In this document: in pieces, positions 52,324-61,473 of the stretch
Position numbering within the stretch: the first letter of the stretch is position 1
Layout: the number at the start of each line of letters is the position of its first letter
DNA from: Terriglobales bacterium
GTDB lineage: Bacteria; Acidobacteriota; Terriglobia; Terriglobales; Acidobacteriaceae
Reading direction: 5' to 3'
DNA length: 64,000 nt
Assembly: GCA_035651655.1 (NCBI GenBank)
Contig: DASRFG010000029.1
Span: forward strand, 62,001-126,000
Position numbers and translations under genes: made by a program
The notes under the pieces: model-generated
The model's database searches: none
The model's input: the letters and a program-made list of their open reading frames with translations, nothing else
What the model was told of the DNA's origin: nothing

Positions 52324-54765
52324 ATGTCCAATAGGGCCAAAGTGTTTATCGGCATGGTGGTCCTCGCCGGGACCGCGATACTGGCCGTTGGATCGCTTGG
52401 CTTTCATTCCGCTGACCCCGCCCGATTCCTCGGCTATCTGGCAGTCGCCCTTTTCGCTTCCATCCTGAAAGTCTCGCTGCCTGGAATCACCGGCACCATG
52501 TCAGTGAACTTTCTTTTTATCCTTATTGGAATTGTTGAACTAACGCTGCCGGAAACTTTGCTCCTGGGATGTCTCGCCACCGTTGTTCAGTATTTTTGGA
52601 ATGCGAAAGGTCAAACCAAGTGGGTGCAGGTCACGTTCAACCTGTGCAACATGGCAGTGGCCATCGCCGTTTCCTACTGGGTTTACCACACCATCGTCCG
52701 GCACTGGTTCAGCCACTACCTGTTAATGGTGCTGATGTTGTCGGCTGCTGTGTACTTCGTCGCCAATACAGTTCCCGTCGCCGCCGTCATTGCGCTCACC
52801 GAAGAGAAATCGCTGCGCAAGATTTGGTCGGAGTGCTACTTCTGGTCTTTTCCGTATTACCTGGTGGGCGCCACCATCGCCGCCATGGTCAGCTGGGTTA
52901 ATAGCGCGATTGGCTGGCAAACTTCTTTGCTGGTCTTGCCGCCGGTCTATCTCATTTACCGTTCATACCATCTCTATCTGGGAAAATTAGAGAACGAAAA
53001 GCAGCACGTGGAGCAGATCGCTTCATTACACCTGCGCACCATTGAGGCGCTTGCGCTCGCCATCGAAGCCAAGGACCACACCACCCACGATCACTTGCAG
53101 CGGGTGCGAATTTACGCCACTGAGTTGGCGAAAAAACTAGATCTTACGGAAGACGAAAATCAAGCAGTGCATGCGGCGGCATTACTGCACGATATTGGCA
53201 AGCTCGCTGTGCCTGAGCACATCATCTCTAAGCCGGGAAAGCTGACACCCGAAGAATTCGAGAAGATGAAGATCCATCCCCTGGTAGGCGCCGAGATACT
53301 GGAGCGCGTGCAGTTCCCCTACCCGGTCGGGCCGATTGTGGTTGCACATCACGAGAAATGGGACGGCAGCGGATATCCTAATGGACTTAAGGGCGAGGAA
53401 ATCCCAATCGGAGCACGCATCCTTGCCGCCGTGGATTGCCTGGACGCGCTGGCCTCCGACCGCCAATATCGCAGGGCACTCCCGCTCGAGGACGCGCTGG
53501 CGCGGGTGGTCGCAGACTCCGGCACCGCCTTCGATCCCCAGGTGGTGGATGTCTTAAAGAAGCACTACGTCGAATGGGAGAAGCTGGCCCAGGCGCGCTC
53601 CAAACCGTACGAGCGTACGAAACTCTCCACCAGAGTTCGTGTGGAACGCGGCAAGGCTCCAGCCACCGGGTTTGAAGAAACCAATCCCACAAAGTCCGGA
53701 CCCATGCAGAGGCGGGAGAGCAGTTTTCTCTCCTCTATCGCCGCCGCCCGGCAGGAAGCGCAAACCTTGTTCGAACTCAGCCAGGACTTGGGCAATTCAC
53801 TGAGTCTCGATGACACCCTGTCGGTGTTGGCGGCCCGACTGAAGCGACTTGTCCCTTACGATTCCATCGCAATTTATGTTCGGCGGGAGGACAAGCTGGT
53901 CCCTGAGCATGTTAGCGGCGATAACTTCCGACTCTTTGCGTCCTTAAAGATTCCACTCGGTGAAGGTCTATCGGGATGGGTGGCAGAGAACAAGAAGGCC
54001 ATCATCAACGGGAATCCCTCAGTCGAGCCGGGTTATTTGAACGATCCCTCAAAGTTCAGCACCTTGCGCTCTGCTCTCGCTGTACCGCTTGAAGGGCTGA
54101 GCGGCGTCATCGGAGTGCTCACGCTTTACAACGCCGAGAAGGATGCTTTTACTTCCGATCACTTGCGCATCCTCCTGGCCATAAGTTCCAAAGTCGCGCT
54201 TTCCATTGAGAACGCGATGAAGTACCAGCAGGCAGAAAGTTCAGCCACCATTGACTACCTGACTGAACTGCCCAACGCCCGCTCACTCTTTCTGCATCTG
54301 GATCGCGAACTGGCGCGCTGCAAGCGGACCAATTCAGCGGTCAGCGTGATCGTCTGCGACCTGGATGGGTTCAAGCAGATCAATGACCGCTTTGGCCACC
54401 TGGAAGGAAACCGCGTGCTGCGGGTTTTTTCCCAGAGGCTAAAAGACGCCTGTCGCGAATATGACTACGTGGCGCGCATGGGCGGAGACGAGTTCGTGAT
54501 TGTGGCTCCTGGCCTGAAACCGGACGCGGCACAGCAGAAAGTGGACCAGGCAATTGAAATTGCAACTCTCGCCGGACGCGAAGTTTGCGGCGAACAGTTG
54601 ATCTCGCTGAGCGCCGGCATGGCTGTGTATCCGGACGACGGCGAAGACGCTGAGGAGTTGTTGGCCGAAGCCGACCGCCGCATGTACATCATGAAGCAGC
54701 AGCATCATCAGCAGAGAAGCGCTGCCGCCGCTGCGGGTGCAAGCAACACTTCACGTCCTGTGAAT
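52324..54765 (+). CDS. Membrane HD-GYP / GAF / GGDEF cyclic di-GMP enzyme
   Basis: An 813-814 residue protein (start ATG 52324 with GGAG upstream; the stop is the TGA at 54766-54768). Six to seven membrane segments (~8-215) form an N-terminal sensor. The HD-GYP phosphodiesterase (~235-420) has the HD pair at 289-290 and HHEKWDGSGYP at 342-352, all conserved residues present. A GAF domain (~475-625) follows, then a GGDEF cyclase (~640-800) with intact GGDEF at 720-724 and an RxxD inhibitory site (REYD, 711-714). It may therefore both make and break cyclic di-GMP, the balance being set by the GAF and membrane parts. It is divergent from the PilZ activator. Confidence 0.93.
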
Positions 54766-54783
54766 TGAAGGCCAAAAAAAAAC

Positions 54784-55647
54784 ATGGTGCAGCGGCTTAT
54801 CAAACATATCGCAACCATCCTGCTGACCGCCGTTCTAGGCGGCATGCTGGGAGCCACCTTAGTGCGCTTTTCCCCTGGGGCAGGCGTTGATGAGCGTGAG
54901 TTCGACCCTCGTCTAAGTGCGGAGAGCGTTGCCGCCCTGCGCCAGCAGCTTCGGACCGAAAATAATTTGCCGAATTTCTATCGCCATTACTTCGCAGGTC
55001 TCCTGCACGGCGACTTGGGCTTTTCACGAACTCTCAACCGTCCGGCCGCCCAGTTGATCGCAACCCGCTTCCCGGTCACGCTGCGCCAAGTCTCAATCGG
55101 GTTGCTGGTGGGATGGACGATTGCGATGCTGCTCGTGGTCCCAGCGGTCATGCTGCACTCGTGGCAATTTAATCTGCTTGCCGGTGGCCTCACCTCCACA
55201 TTGCTTGCGGTCCCCGCAGCGGTGCTGGCGCTCATGTTCGTCTTTCTTCGGGCGCCTCCCAGTCTGGCGCTTGCGCTGGTGGTTGTTCCCAAGATTTTCG
55301 GCTATTCGCGCAATGTGATGTTGCGCAGTTATGAGCTTCCTCACGTACTGGCGGCCCGCTGCAAAGGACTGGGCGAAGTGCGCGTGTTTCTGTGGCATGT
55401 GCTGCCGGTTAGTGCTCCGCAGATGCTGGCTCTGGTGGCGATATCTGTGACTCTGGCTATCGGCGCAGCGATTCCGGTAGAAGCCCTGTGCGATCTGCCG
55501 GGCATCGGCCAGCTTGCCTGGCAAGCCGCCTTGGGCCGTGACCTGGTGCTGCTGGTCAATCTCACGACGCTGGTCACTTTGATTACGGTCACCATAAATT
55601 CGGCTTCTGACCTGCTCGGCCGCTCAATGTGGCGAGGCGCAGCGTGA
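54784..55647 (+). CDS. Dipeptide/oligopeptide-type ABC permease (DppB-like)
   Basis: A 287-residue inner-membrane protein with about six segments. It starts after a run of nine A. The N-terminal region resembles DppB (VRFSPGAGVDEREFDPRLS and GLLHGDLGFS), and the coupling loop is ELPHVLAARCKGLGEVRVFLWHVLP. The end overlaps the second permease start as GTGA. It is the first gene of a four-gene importer operon that follows the cyclic di-GMP enzyme by 15 bases, so the five may be cotranscribed. Confidence 0.88.
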   Translation: MVQRLIKHIATILLTAVLGGMLGATLVRFSPGAGVDEREFDPRLSAESVAALRQQLRTENNLPNFYRHYFAGLLHGDLGFSRTLNRPAAQLIATRFPVTLRQVSIGLLVGWTIAMLLVVPAVMLHSWQFNLLAGGLTSTLLAVPAAVLALMFVFLRAPPSLALALVVVPKIFGYSRNVMLRSYELPHVLAARCKGLGEVRVFLWHVLPVSAPQMLALVAISVTLAIGAAIPVEALCDLPGIGQLAWQAALGRDLVLLVNLTTLVTLITVTINSASDLLGRSMWRGAA

Positions 55648-56447
55648 ACACCGGGCGCTGGATTGCAATTTGCCTGCTGGGCCTGGTACTGACTGCTTCC
55701 CTTTTGGCAAACTTCATTGCTCCTGCCTCCTACGCCGAGCAATTTCGCGATCTGCCTGGAGCGTCACCTTCGGCAAGGCATTGGCTCGGAACTGATGACC
55801 TCGGCCGTGACCGGTTCTCGCGCCTTCTGTATGGAACCAGGATTTCTCTTCTGTTGGCGCCCGCGGCGGCGCTGGTTTCGACGCTGCTTGCCGGCGTGAT
55901 TGGCGGCCTGGCCGGCTATCTGGGCGGAGGTTTTGAGGGTACGGCGATGTGGGTGACGGATTTGTTCCTATCGCTGCCCTGGTTGTTCCTGTTGGTCGCG
56001 GTGCGGGCGATGTTACCGCTGAATGTGTCGCCCCTTGCGTCAGTAATAATTACCTTCGCACTGCTGGGCATTCTCGGATGGGCCGCCGCGGCGCGCGTCG
56101 TTTGCGCGGGCAGCCGTACCTTGCGCAACTCGGATTTTGTCCTTCAGGCCCGCGCCTCGGGTGTCAGCGGTCCACGGGTATTTGCAGTCCACATTTTCCC
56201 CAACCTCGCGCCCGTGCTGTTGGCGCAATTCTGGATTTCGATTCCCGTATTCATTCTCACCGAAGCCAACCTCGGAGTCCTGGGACTGGGTGTTGCCGAG
56301 CCCCTGCCCTCCTGGGGAAGTCTGCTGCGGGAGATTGAAGGTTACTCCGCCGCTTCCCAGCCTTGGTTGTTTGTACCGCTGCTTCTTCTGGTCGCGGTAG
56401 TCACCTGTTTTCAGGTCGCACTTTCGAGTAAGGAACTGCCCTCATGA
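55644..56447 (+). CDS. Dipeptide/oligopeptide-type ABC permease (DppC-like)
   Basis: 267 residues from GTG 55644, preceded by GAGGCG; a GTG at 55629 is possible but gives a longer overlap. DppC marks are HWLGTDDLGRDRFSRLLYGTRISL near the N-terminus and the loop FVLQARASGVSGPRVFAVHIFPN that contacts the ATPase. GVAEPLPSWGSLL at the end is also typical. The stop overlaps the binding-protein start by four bases (ATGA). Confidence 0.9.
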   Translation: MNTGRWIAICLLGLVLTASLLANFIAPASYAEQFRDLPGASPSARHWLGTDDLGRDRFSRLLYGTRISLLLAPAAALVSTLLAGVIGGLAGYLGGGFEGTAMWVTDLFLSLPWLFLLVAVRAMLPLNVSPLASVIITFALLGILGWAAAARVVCAGSRTLRNSDFVLQARASGVSGPRVFAVHIFPNLAPVLLAQFWISIPVFILTEANLGVLGLGVAEPLPSWGSLLREIEGYSAASQPWLFVPLLLLVAVVTCFQVALSSKELPS

Positions 56448-58081
56448 AGAAAAGTATTCTGCACGCTCTAGTGCTCTGCGGTTTGCTGTTTGCAAGCTGC
56501 ACCGCGTGGTCACAATACGGAGGCGAGCTCAGATTCTGCGTGCGCGCCGAACCCAAAACTTTTGATCCGCTCCTGGTGGATGACGACCCATCAGACACCG
56601 TGCGCTATCTCACCGCCGGTGTGCTGGTCCGCACCAACCGGGTGACCCAACAACTTGAACCGCAGCTGGCGCTCTCCTGGAAGGTCTCCGAGAACGGACA
56701 GCGCATCACCTTCAAGTTACGCAGAGATTTGTACTTCTCGGACGGTTCTCCTTTTTCCGCGACCGATGTGGCCTACACCGTGCGCCGGCTCATGGATCCC
56801 AACCTGCACTCTTCTACCGCCGATCCGTTCCGCTCAGGACCTGGGGATGTTGATGTCCGCATCTTGGCGTCGGATCGTGTCGCCATCAGATTCCCTGCAC
56901 CGGTGGCGGGATTGGATCGCTTGTTCGATCAAGTGCCCATTATGTCTTCCACCTCGCCGAAGAAGGAGATGGCAGTACTGGGGCCTTTCAACATCGCCGA
57001 TTACAAACCGGGCGAGTACGTCCTTCTCAAGCGCAATCCAAATTATTGGAAGCATGACGCTGCCGGACGACGCTTGCCGTACCTGGATTCTGTCCGAATT
57101 GAGGTTGAACAAAACCGCGACCTGGAGATGCTCCACTTTGTGCGCGGCGAAGTTGACTTGATCAACTCGCTCGATCCCGAATATTTCTCCAGGCTTTCCT
57201 CTCAAGCCGAGTCCACCGCGCATGATGCAGGAGTCTCGCTGGATCCCGAAATGATGTGGCTCAACCAGGTTCCTACGGCTCCGATTCCTGCTTACAAGAA
57301 GGCCTGGTTCGCATCCACCATGTTTCGGCAGGCCCTTTCTAAGGCAATCAATCGCGAAGATATGGCGCGCATCGTCTTTCGTGGCCATGCTCACCCGGCT
57401 TTTGGCCCGATCTCGCCCGCAAATACGTTCTGGTTCAATTCCAAGCTGAAAGCCCAGGCTTACGATCCCCAGAGCGCGATTCGGGAGCTTGCACAAGACG
57501 GCTTCAAATTGCAGGACGGCACATTAAAAGATCGCGGCGGCAACGCGGTGGAATTTTCTGTGATCACCAATGCCGGGAACAAATATCGTGCGGCAATGGC
57601 AGCCATGATGCAGCAAGACCTCGCCAAGATCGGCATTCGGCTGAACATCGTCACTTTGGATTTCCCGTCGCTTATGGAGCGCATCTCGCGGACCTTCGAC
57701 TACGAGGCCTGTTTGCTGGGACTGGTCAACACCGAACTCGATCCCAACGTCCAGATGAACGTATGGCTGAGCTCCGCCGCTGACCATCAATGGAACCCCC
57801 AGCAGAAGAACCCGGCGACGGCATGGGAGTCTGAAATTGACCGGCTTATACGCGCCCAGGCTTCTACTTCTGACGTCAGAAAGCGCAAGCAATATTTTGA
57901 CCGCGTACAGGAGATTGTTCGCGAACAAAACCCGTTTATCTATTTGTTGAATAAAGACGCACTCTCTGGCATCGCCAGTACGGTTCGGAACGCACAGCCC
58001 AGCGTGCTTCGCCCGCAGACTTACTGGAACATTGATGAGCTCTACCTGCAATCTCACGCTGACGTGGCGAGGAGCCGATAG
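56444..58081 (+). CDS. Extracellular solute-binding protein, family 5 (DppA/OppA-like)
   Basis: 545 residues. An N-terminal signal (residues 1-24) is followed by GGELRFCVRAEPKTFDPL, the usual start of family 5. The peptide-binding segments ITFKLRRDLYFSDGSPFSATDVAYTVRR, GPFNIADYKPGEYVLLKRNPNYW and FRQALSKAINREDMARIV are present. FASC near the signal end may be a lipobox, but its -3 residue is unusual. The substrate could be peptides, nickel or other solutes. It starts inside the permease stop and ends one base into the ATPase gene (TAGTG). Confidence 0.9.
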   Translation: MKKSILHALVLCGLLFASCTAWSQYGGELRFCVRAEPKTFDPLLVDDDPSDTVRYLTAGVLVRTNRVTQQLEPQLALSWKVSENGQRITFKLRRDLYFSDGSPFSATDVAYTVRRLMDPNLHSSTADPFRSGPGDVDVRILASDRVAIRFPAPVAGLDRLFDQVPIMSSTSPKKEMAVLGPFNIADYKPGEYVLLKRNPNYWKHDAAGRRLPYLDSVRIEVEQNRDLEMLHFVRGEVDLINSLDPEYFSRLSSQAESTAHDAGVSLDPEMMWLNQVPTAPIPAYKKAWFASTMFRQALSKAINREDMARIVFRGHAHPAFGPISPANTFWFNSKLKAQAYDPQSAIRELAQDGFKLQDGTLKDRGGNAVEFSVITNAGNKYRAAMAAMMQQDLAKIGIRLNIVTLDFPSLMERISRTFDYEACLLGLVNTELDPNVQMNVWLSSAADHQWNPQQKNPATAWESEIDRLIRAQASTSDVRKRKQYFDRVQEIVREQNPFIYLLNKDALSGIASTVRNAQPSVLRPQTYWNIDELYLQSHADVARSR

Positions 58082-58932
58082 TGACCGAGCCTCTTCTTTC
58101 AGTTTCGTTGGCTGCTCGTTATCGCGAAGGCAGTAGCGTGCTAAACGGATTGTCGCTAGAGCTCAATTCCGGAGAAATTCTAGGACTGGTGGGGCAGAGC
58201 GGCTGTGGGAAGAGCACCCTTGCGTTGGCGCTTCTTCGGCTGCTTCATCTGAAGGCCGGCAGGGCGACAGGCAAGGTTCAATTCAGCGGTCGTGAGCTGA
58301 TGGACTTGGATGAGCGGGAAATGCGGGAGCTGCGCGGCAAAGAAATCGCCCTGGTGTTGCAGAGCCCCATCGCCTCGCTCAACCCTGCCCTTCGCATCGG
58401 CACACAGTTGGCCGAAACCTGGAAGGCGCATCGCAGCGGTTCGGCGGACGAATGCCGGCGTGAGGTGCTAAAGGCGCTGGCTAGCGTAATGCTGCCGGCA
58501 GACGATGACTTCTTGAGTCGTCGTCCATCCGAGCTTAGTGTGGGCCAGGCACAGAGGGTACTCATTGCCATGGCCGTAATGCATCACCCATTGCTGCTCA
58601 TCGCTGATGAACCCACCAGCGCGCTGGACATCATTACGCAATCGGAAATCCTGGCACTCTTCCAGCGGCTCAGCAGCGACCTCGGCATGGCCATTCTCTA
58701 TATCAGCCACGATCTTTTGTCAGTGGCTACCATCGCCAACCGCATTGCGGTGATGCATCAGGGAAGCATCGTAGAGTGCAGCACGCCGCGAGAAATCTTT
58801 TCCTCTCCCCAGCACGCTTACACCCGCGCCTTGGTATCGTCACTGCCGGTTCCGCCATCCTGGGCAGCAGCGGTGAACCCCGAGGCCAGCGCCTCGCCAC
58901 GCGTACGAGCGCAGGCCGTTGGCCGTCGCTGA
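58081..58932 (+). CDS. Dipeptide/oligopeptide ABC transporter ATPase (DppD-like), single copy
   Basis: 283 residues from GTG 58081. Walker A is GQSGCGKST, the Q-loop reads VLQSPIASLNP, Walker B is LLIADEPTSALD and the H-loop is ISHDLLSVA. The signature is ELSVGQAQR, with Val where most have Gly (LSGGQ). Dpp/Opp systems normally have two different ATPases; here a second (DppF) gene does not follow. The protein may act as a homodimer or use a partner encoded elsewhere. It is the last gene of the importer operon, followed by a sigma-54 promoter. Confidence 0.88.
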   Translation: MTEPLLSVSLAARYREGSSVLNGLSLELNSGEILGLVGQSGCGKSTLALALLRLLHLKAGRATGKVQFSGRELMDLDEREMRELRGKEIALVLQSPIASLNPALRIGTQLAETWKAHRSGSADECRREVLKALASVMLPADDDFLSRRPSELSVGQAQRVLIAMAVMHHPLLLIADEPTSALDIITQSEILALFQRLSSDLGMAILYISHDLLSVATIANRIAVMHQGSIVECSTPREIFSSPQHAYTRALVSSLPVPPSWAAAVNPEASASPRVRAQAVGRR

Positions 58933-59005
58933 TACACCCTTCAGAAATTCCCCCAATAACTGGCGTGATTCGGGTCCATAGCTGCAGGGTTTTGCACCTT
59001 TTGCG

Positions 59006-59022
59006 GGGTAATTGTTGTACCC
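59006..59022. promoter_or_regulatory. Inverted repeat upstream of the sigma-54 promoter
   Basis: GGGTA and TACCC form a perfect 5-base dyad around 7 bases, 26 bases upstream of the -24 box. It could bind an activator, although such sites usually lie further upstream. Confidence 0.35.
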
Positions 59023-59047
59023 TTATATGGGTTTTAGGGCTATAGCA

Positions 59048-59063
59048 TGGCCCAAAACTTGCA
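59048..59063 (+). promoter_or_regulatory. Sigma-54 (-24/-12) promoter
   Basis: TGGCCCAAAACTTGCA matches the consensus TGGCAC-N5-TTGCA, with exactly 12 bases between the GG and GC pairs. Transcription should start near 59074, one base before the ATG at 59075, so the message would be almost leaderless. A gene for a sigma-54 activator lies 7 kb upstream. Confidence 0.65.
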
Positions 59064-59074
59064 GATAAATGGCT

Positions 59075-61165
59075 ATGTACCTTCAGTTCTATGGCTTGCG
59101 TGAGGAACCCTTTGGGGTGACTCCCGACCCGCAATTTCTTTATCTCAGCCCGGGTCACCGCGAAGCGCAAGCCATCCTGGATTCAGACATTCGCGCCGGA
59201 CGTGGGTTCACGGCGGTGGTCGCCCCGCCCGGCATGGGCAAGACCAGCCTCTTGTTTGACATGTTGCGGCGGCACGCTCGCACCACGCGCTCCGCGTTTT
59301 TATTTCAAACGCAATGCAATCCCCGCGAATTCATGCGTTATCTGATCGCCGAATTTGGATTCGGCATTCAAAAAGACGATTTCGTGGAACTAAACGGTTT
59401 GTTCCAACGCATGGTCCTGGAGGAGGCACAGCACGGCAAGCATGTCATCCTGGTAGTTGACGAGGCGCAGAATTTGCGGCCGGACGTGCTCGAAGCGATA
59501 CGTCTTCTTTCGGATTTCGAAACTCCAGACTCCAAGCTGCTGCACATCGTCCTTTCCGGACAACCCGAACTGGCGGAGAAACTGGCCGACCCGGACTTAA
59601 CACAATTACGCCAGAGGATCGCGCACCTGATCCGGCTGGAGCCGTTGTCGGAGGAAGAGGTGCAGGACTATATCCGGCACCGTTTGGAAGTGGCCGGCTA
59701 TTTCGGGGACCCAATCTTTTCAGCCAGAGCTTGCCGAACCATCTTTCAGCGCAGTCAAGGGATACCCCGCATCATCAACAATCTTTGTTTCAACGCCTTG
59801 TCCTTGGGCCATGCTCTGGGGAACCGGCTTATCGATGCGGCCATCCTTGCGCAAGTGTGCAGTGAAATGGATTTCGTGGTCGCGAGCCGAGGATTAACCG
59901 ATAAAGATCCACGCCTCGTGCCCGAAACAGTTGAAGAGAGAGCGCCGGCTTTTTTACCGAAGTTCGATGTGGTCAGTGAAATCCGTCCACCACTGGTTTC
60001 CGTAGAAAACAAGCAGGAGGATGAAGAGTCCGTGCCCTACGCGAAGGCGGCGGGAATACCTGGAGACTTTTTCCCACCCTCAATTTCGCCGCCACTTCAG
60101 GTGGTGCCTCCTGTCATGACGCGCAACCTTCCAGACGAAGTGCAGGCGACTGTGCCGCGGGTAGCTGATTCGGGCCATTACGATTCCAATGAAGACGACA
60201 TTCAGCAACGCCCGACGACCGTGGACGTCAATGCCCTGGTCAATGAATTTGCCCTTCTGGGAATGCACGCGGAGGACCGGCGAATAGTGCGTAAGCGGAA
60301 ACCACCAGCTGCTGAGTCGTCCGTCGTACGTGAACCAACTCCGGAGCCGGTGATCAAGCCTCCAACAGTTGAAAATGCGCCAGTGTTAGGCCCGCAGATT
60401 CCGATCGCTCCCGCTCCAGCAGCGGCGCAGCGGCCTGCTCTGGTTCCTGTGTTTCTGGCCTGGGCCACTGACCCGGTAAATCGTAAGTATGTGCTCACAG
60501 CGGCTTTCGCTTTTGTGTTGCTCATGGTATGGCAAATCTCGCGATGGGCAGAGGCGCGCCCTGAGGCCGGACACAATACTGTCCTCGCCAGCCCTGAAGG
60601 ACCGGCCCTTGAAGCTGCCCCGAGAATCGCCGGGTCGGTGCCGGATTCTCAGGAGCCGATAAAAACCACAACCCCTGAACCGGGCCCCGCGATTAGTGTA
60701 GGTACGCCCCAGATTGTGAGCGGAGAGGCAGAGGCAGCGCCGCCCAACCACGCGCTTTCAGATCAGGCGAACGTCACCGCAATTTCCCAGTCGGTGGTGG
60801 ACGTCATCGAGGAGATCGGCGGGGCCGAGAACGGGCCACCCGACTTTCGTTTTCCCAGAAATTTGGCGGGCGGCGTAAGATCCAGCGGTGCAGAACGGCC
60901 GGTGCGCACCGTAGAACCAGTGTACCCGGGGGCAGCCAGACTGCAGCAGTTGGAAGGGTCGGTGGAACTGAGTGCGGTAATTGGGGAAGACGGGTCCCTG
61001 CGGCACATCCGCGCCCTCAACGGCAATCCGCTGCTGGCCCAAGCAGCGATGGAAGCAATCAAGAAGTGGCGCTACCAGCCACACCGGAGGGCTGACCAAG
61101 CCTCCAACGTGCAGATCACCGTCAATTTCAAGTTTGCCCGCATAGACTCCTCTGCCCGGAACTAA
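59075..61165 (+). CDS. ExeA/GspA-like AAA ATPase fused to a TonB C-terminal domain
   Basis: 696 residues from ATG 59075; ATG 59069 adds two residues but lies ahead of the predicted transcript start. Homologues begin YLQFYGLREEPFGVTPDP. The AAA domain (~1-265) has Walker A APPGMGKTS and Walker B VILVVDEAQN, as in ExeA, which helps assemble secretin pores through peptidoglycan. A long Pro/Glu-rich linker (~270-465) follows. One membrane segment (~470-490, YVLTAAFAFVLLMVW) separates the cytoplasmic ATPase from a periplasmic part. The last ~85 residues are a TonB domain with EPVYPGAARLQQLEGSVELSA and IKKWRYQPHR. It would link ATP use to an outer-membrane partner. Confidence 0.9.
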   Translation: MYLQFYGLREEPFGVTPDPQFLYLSPGHREAQAILDSDIRAGRGFTAVVAPPGMGKTSLLFDMLRRHARTTRSAFLFQTQCNPREFMRYLIAEFGFGIQKDDFVELNGLFQRMVLEEAQHGKHVILVVDEAQNLRPDVLEAIRLLSDFETPDSKLLHIVLSGQPELAEKLADPDLTQLRQRIAHLIRLEPLSEEEVQDYIRHRLEVAGYFGDPIFSARACRTIFQRSQGIPRIINNLCFNALSLGHALGNRLIDAAILAQVCSEMDFVVASRGLTDKDPRLVPETVEERAPAFLPKFDVVSEIRPPLVSVENKQEDEESVPYAKAAGIPGDFFPPSISPPLQVVPPVMTRNLPDEVQATVPRVADSGHYDSNEDDIQQRPTTVDVNALVNEFALLGMHAEDRRIVRKRKPPAAESSVVREPTPEPVIKPPTVENAPVLGPQIPIAPAPAAAQRPALVPVFLAWATDPVNRKYVLTAAFAFVLLMVWQISRWAEARPEAGHNTVLASPEGPALEAAPRIAGSVPDSQEPIKTTTPEPGPAISVGTPQIVSGEAEAAPPNHALSDQANVTAISQSVVDVIEEIGGAENGPPDFRFPRNLAGGVRSSGAERPVRTVEPVYPGAARLQQLEGSVELSAVIGEDGSLRHIRALNGNPLLAQAAMEAIKKWRYQPHRRADQASNVQITVNFKFARIDSSARN

Positions 61166-61181
61166 CTCTCGTTTTCGCATT

Positions 61182-61258
61182 CAGCATCTCTGCCAGCTCA
61201 CTATTTGAATTCAGACTCGCATCATCCAGCATCTCTGCCAGCTCACTATTTCAATTCA
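61182..61258. repeat. 32-bp direct repeat, two copies 45 bp apart
   Basis: Copy 1 is 61182-61213 and copy 2 is 61227-61258, differing at one base (TTGAATTCA against TTCAATTCA). Each begins CAGCATCTCTGCCAGCTCAC. The 45-base period and near identity suggest a recent duplication or a paired protein-binding site. Confidence 0.8.
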
Positions 61259-61399
61259 CCTGCCGCAAGTTCTTGGTGTTTATGGAACTACTCTCCCTCC
61301 CTGCAGGTACGCTGCTTCAGAGCGCTTCTTGATCAGCAGAGGCGGCCCACCCGAGGAAGTTCCTCTACATCGTATGTATCGTCCCCCTTAACTGACCTG

Positions 61400-61427
61400 C
61401 TACTCCCCGGTAAAGACCGGTCAGTAG
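61400..61427 (+). promoter_or_regulatory. Hairpin in the leader of the outer-membrane protein gene
   Basis: CTACT and AGTAG (outer) and CCGGT and ACCGG (inner) pair around an AAAG tetraloop, with a two-base mismatch between the stems. It lies 46 bases before the ATG at 61474 and has no T-run, so it is more likely a leader structure than a terminator. Confidence 0.5.
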
Positions 61428-61473
61428 AGGCGGGAAGGGCGATGCGGATAAAGGTAAGAGGAGAGAGATACGC

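Larger units (their letters stand above)
61166..61473. other. Intergenic region with direct repeats and a hairpin
   Basis: There are 308 bases between the ExeA-TonB gene and the outer-membrane protein gene. It holds a 32-base direct repeat and a strong hairpin, both listed separately, and a purine-rich ribosome-site region (AGAGGAGAGAG) before 61474. I saw no gene in it. Confidence 0.6.
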
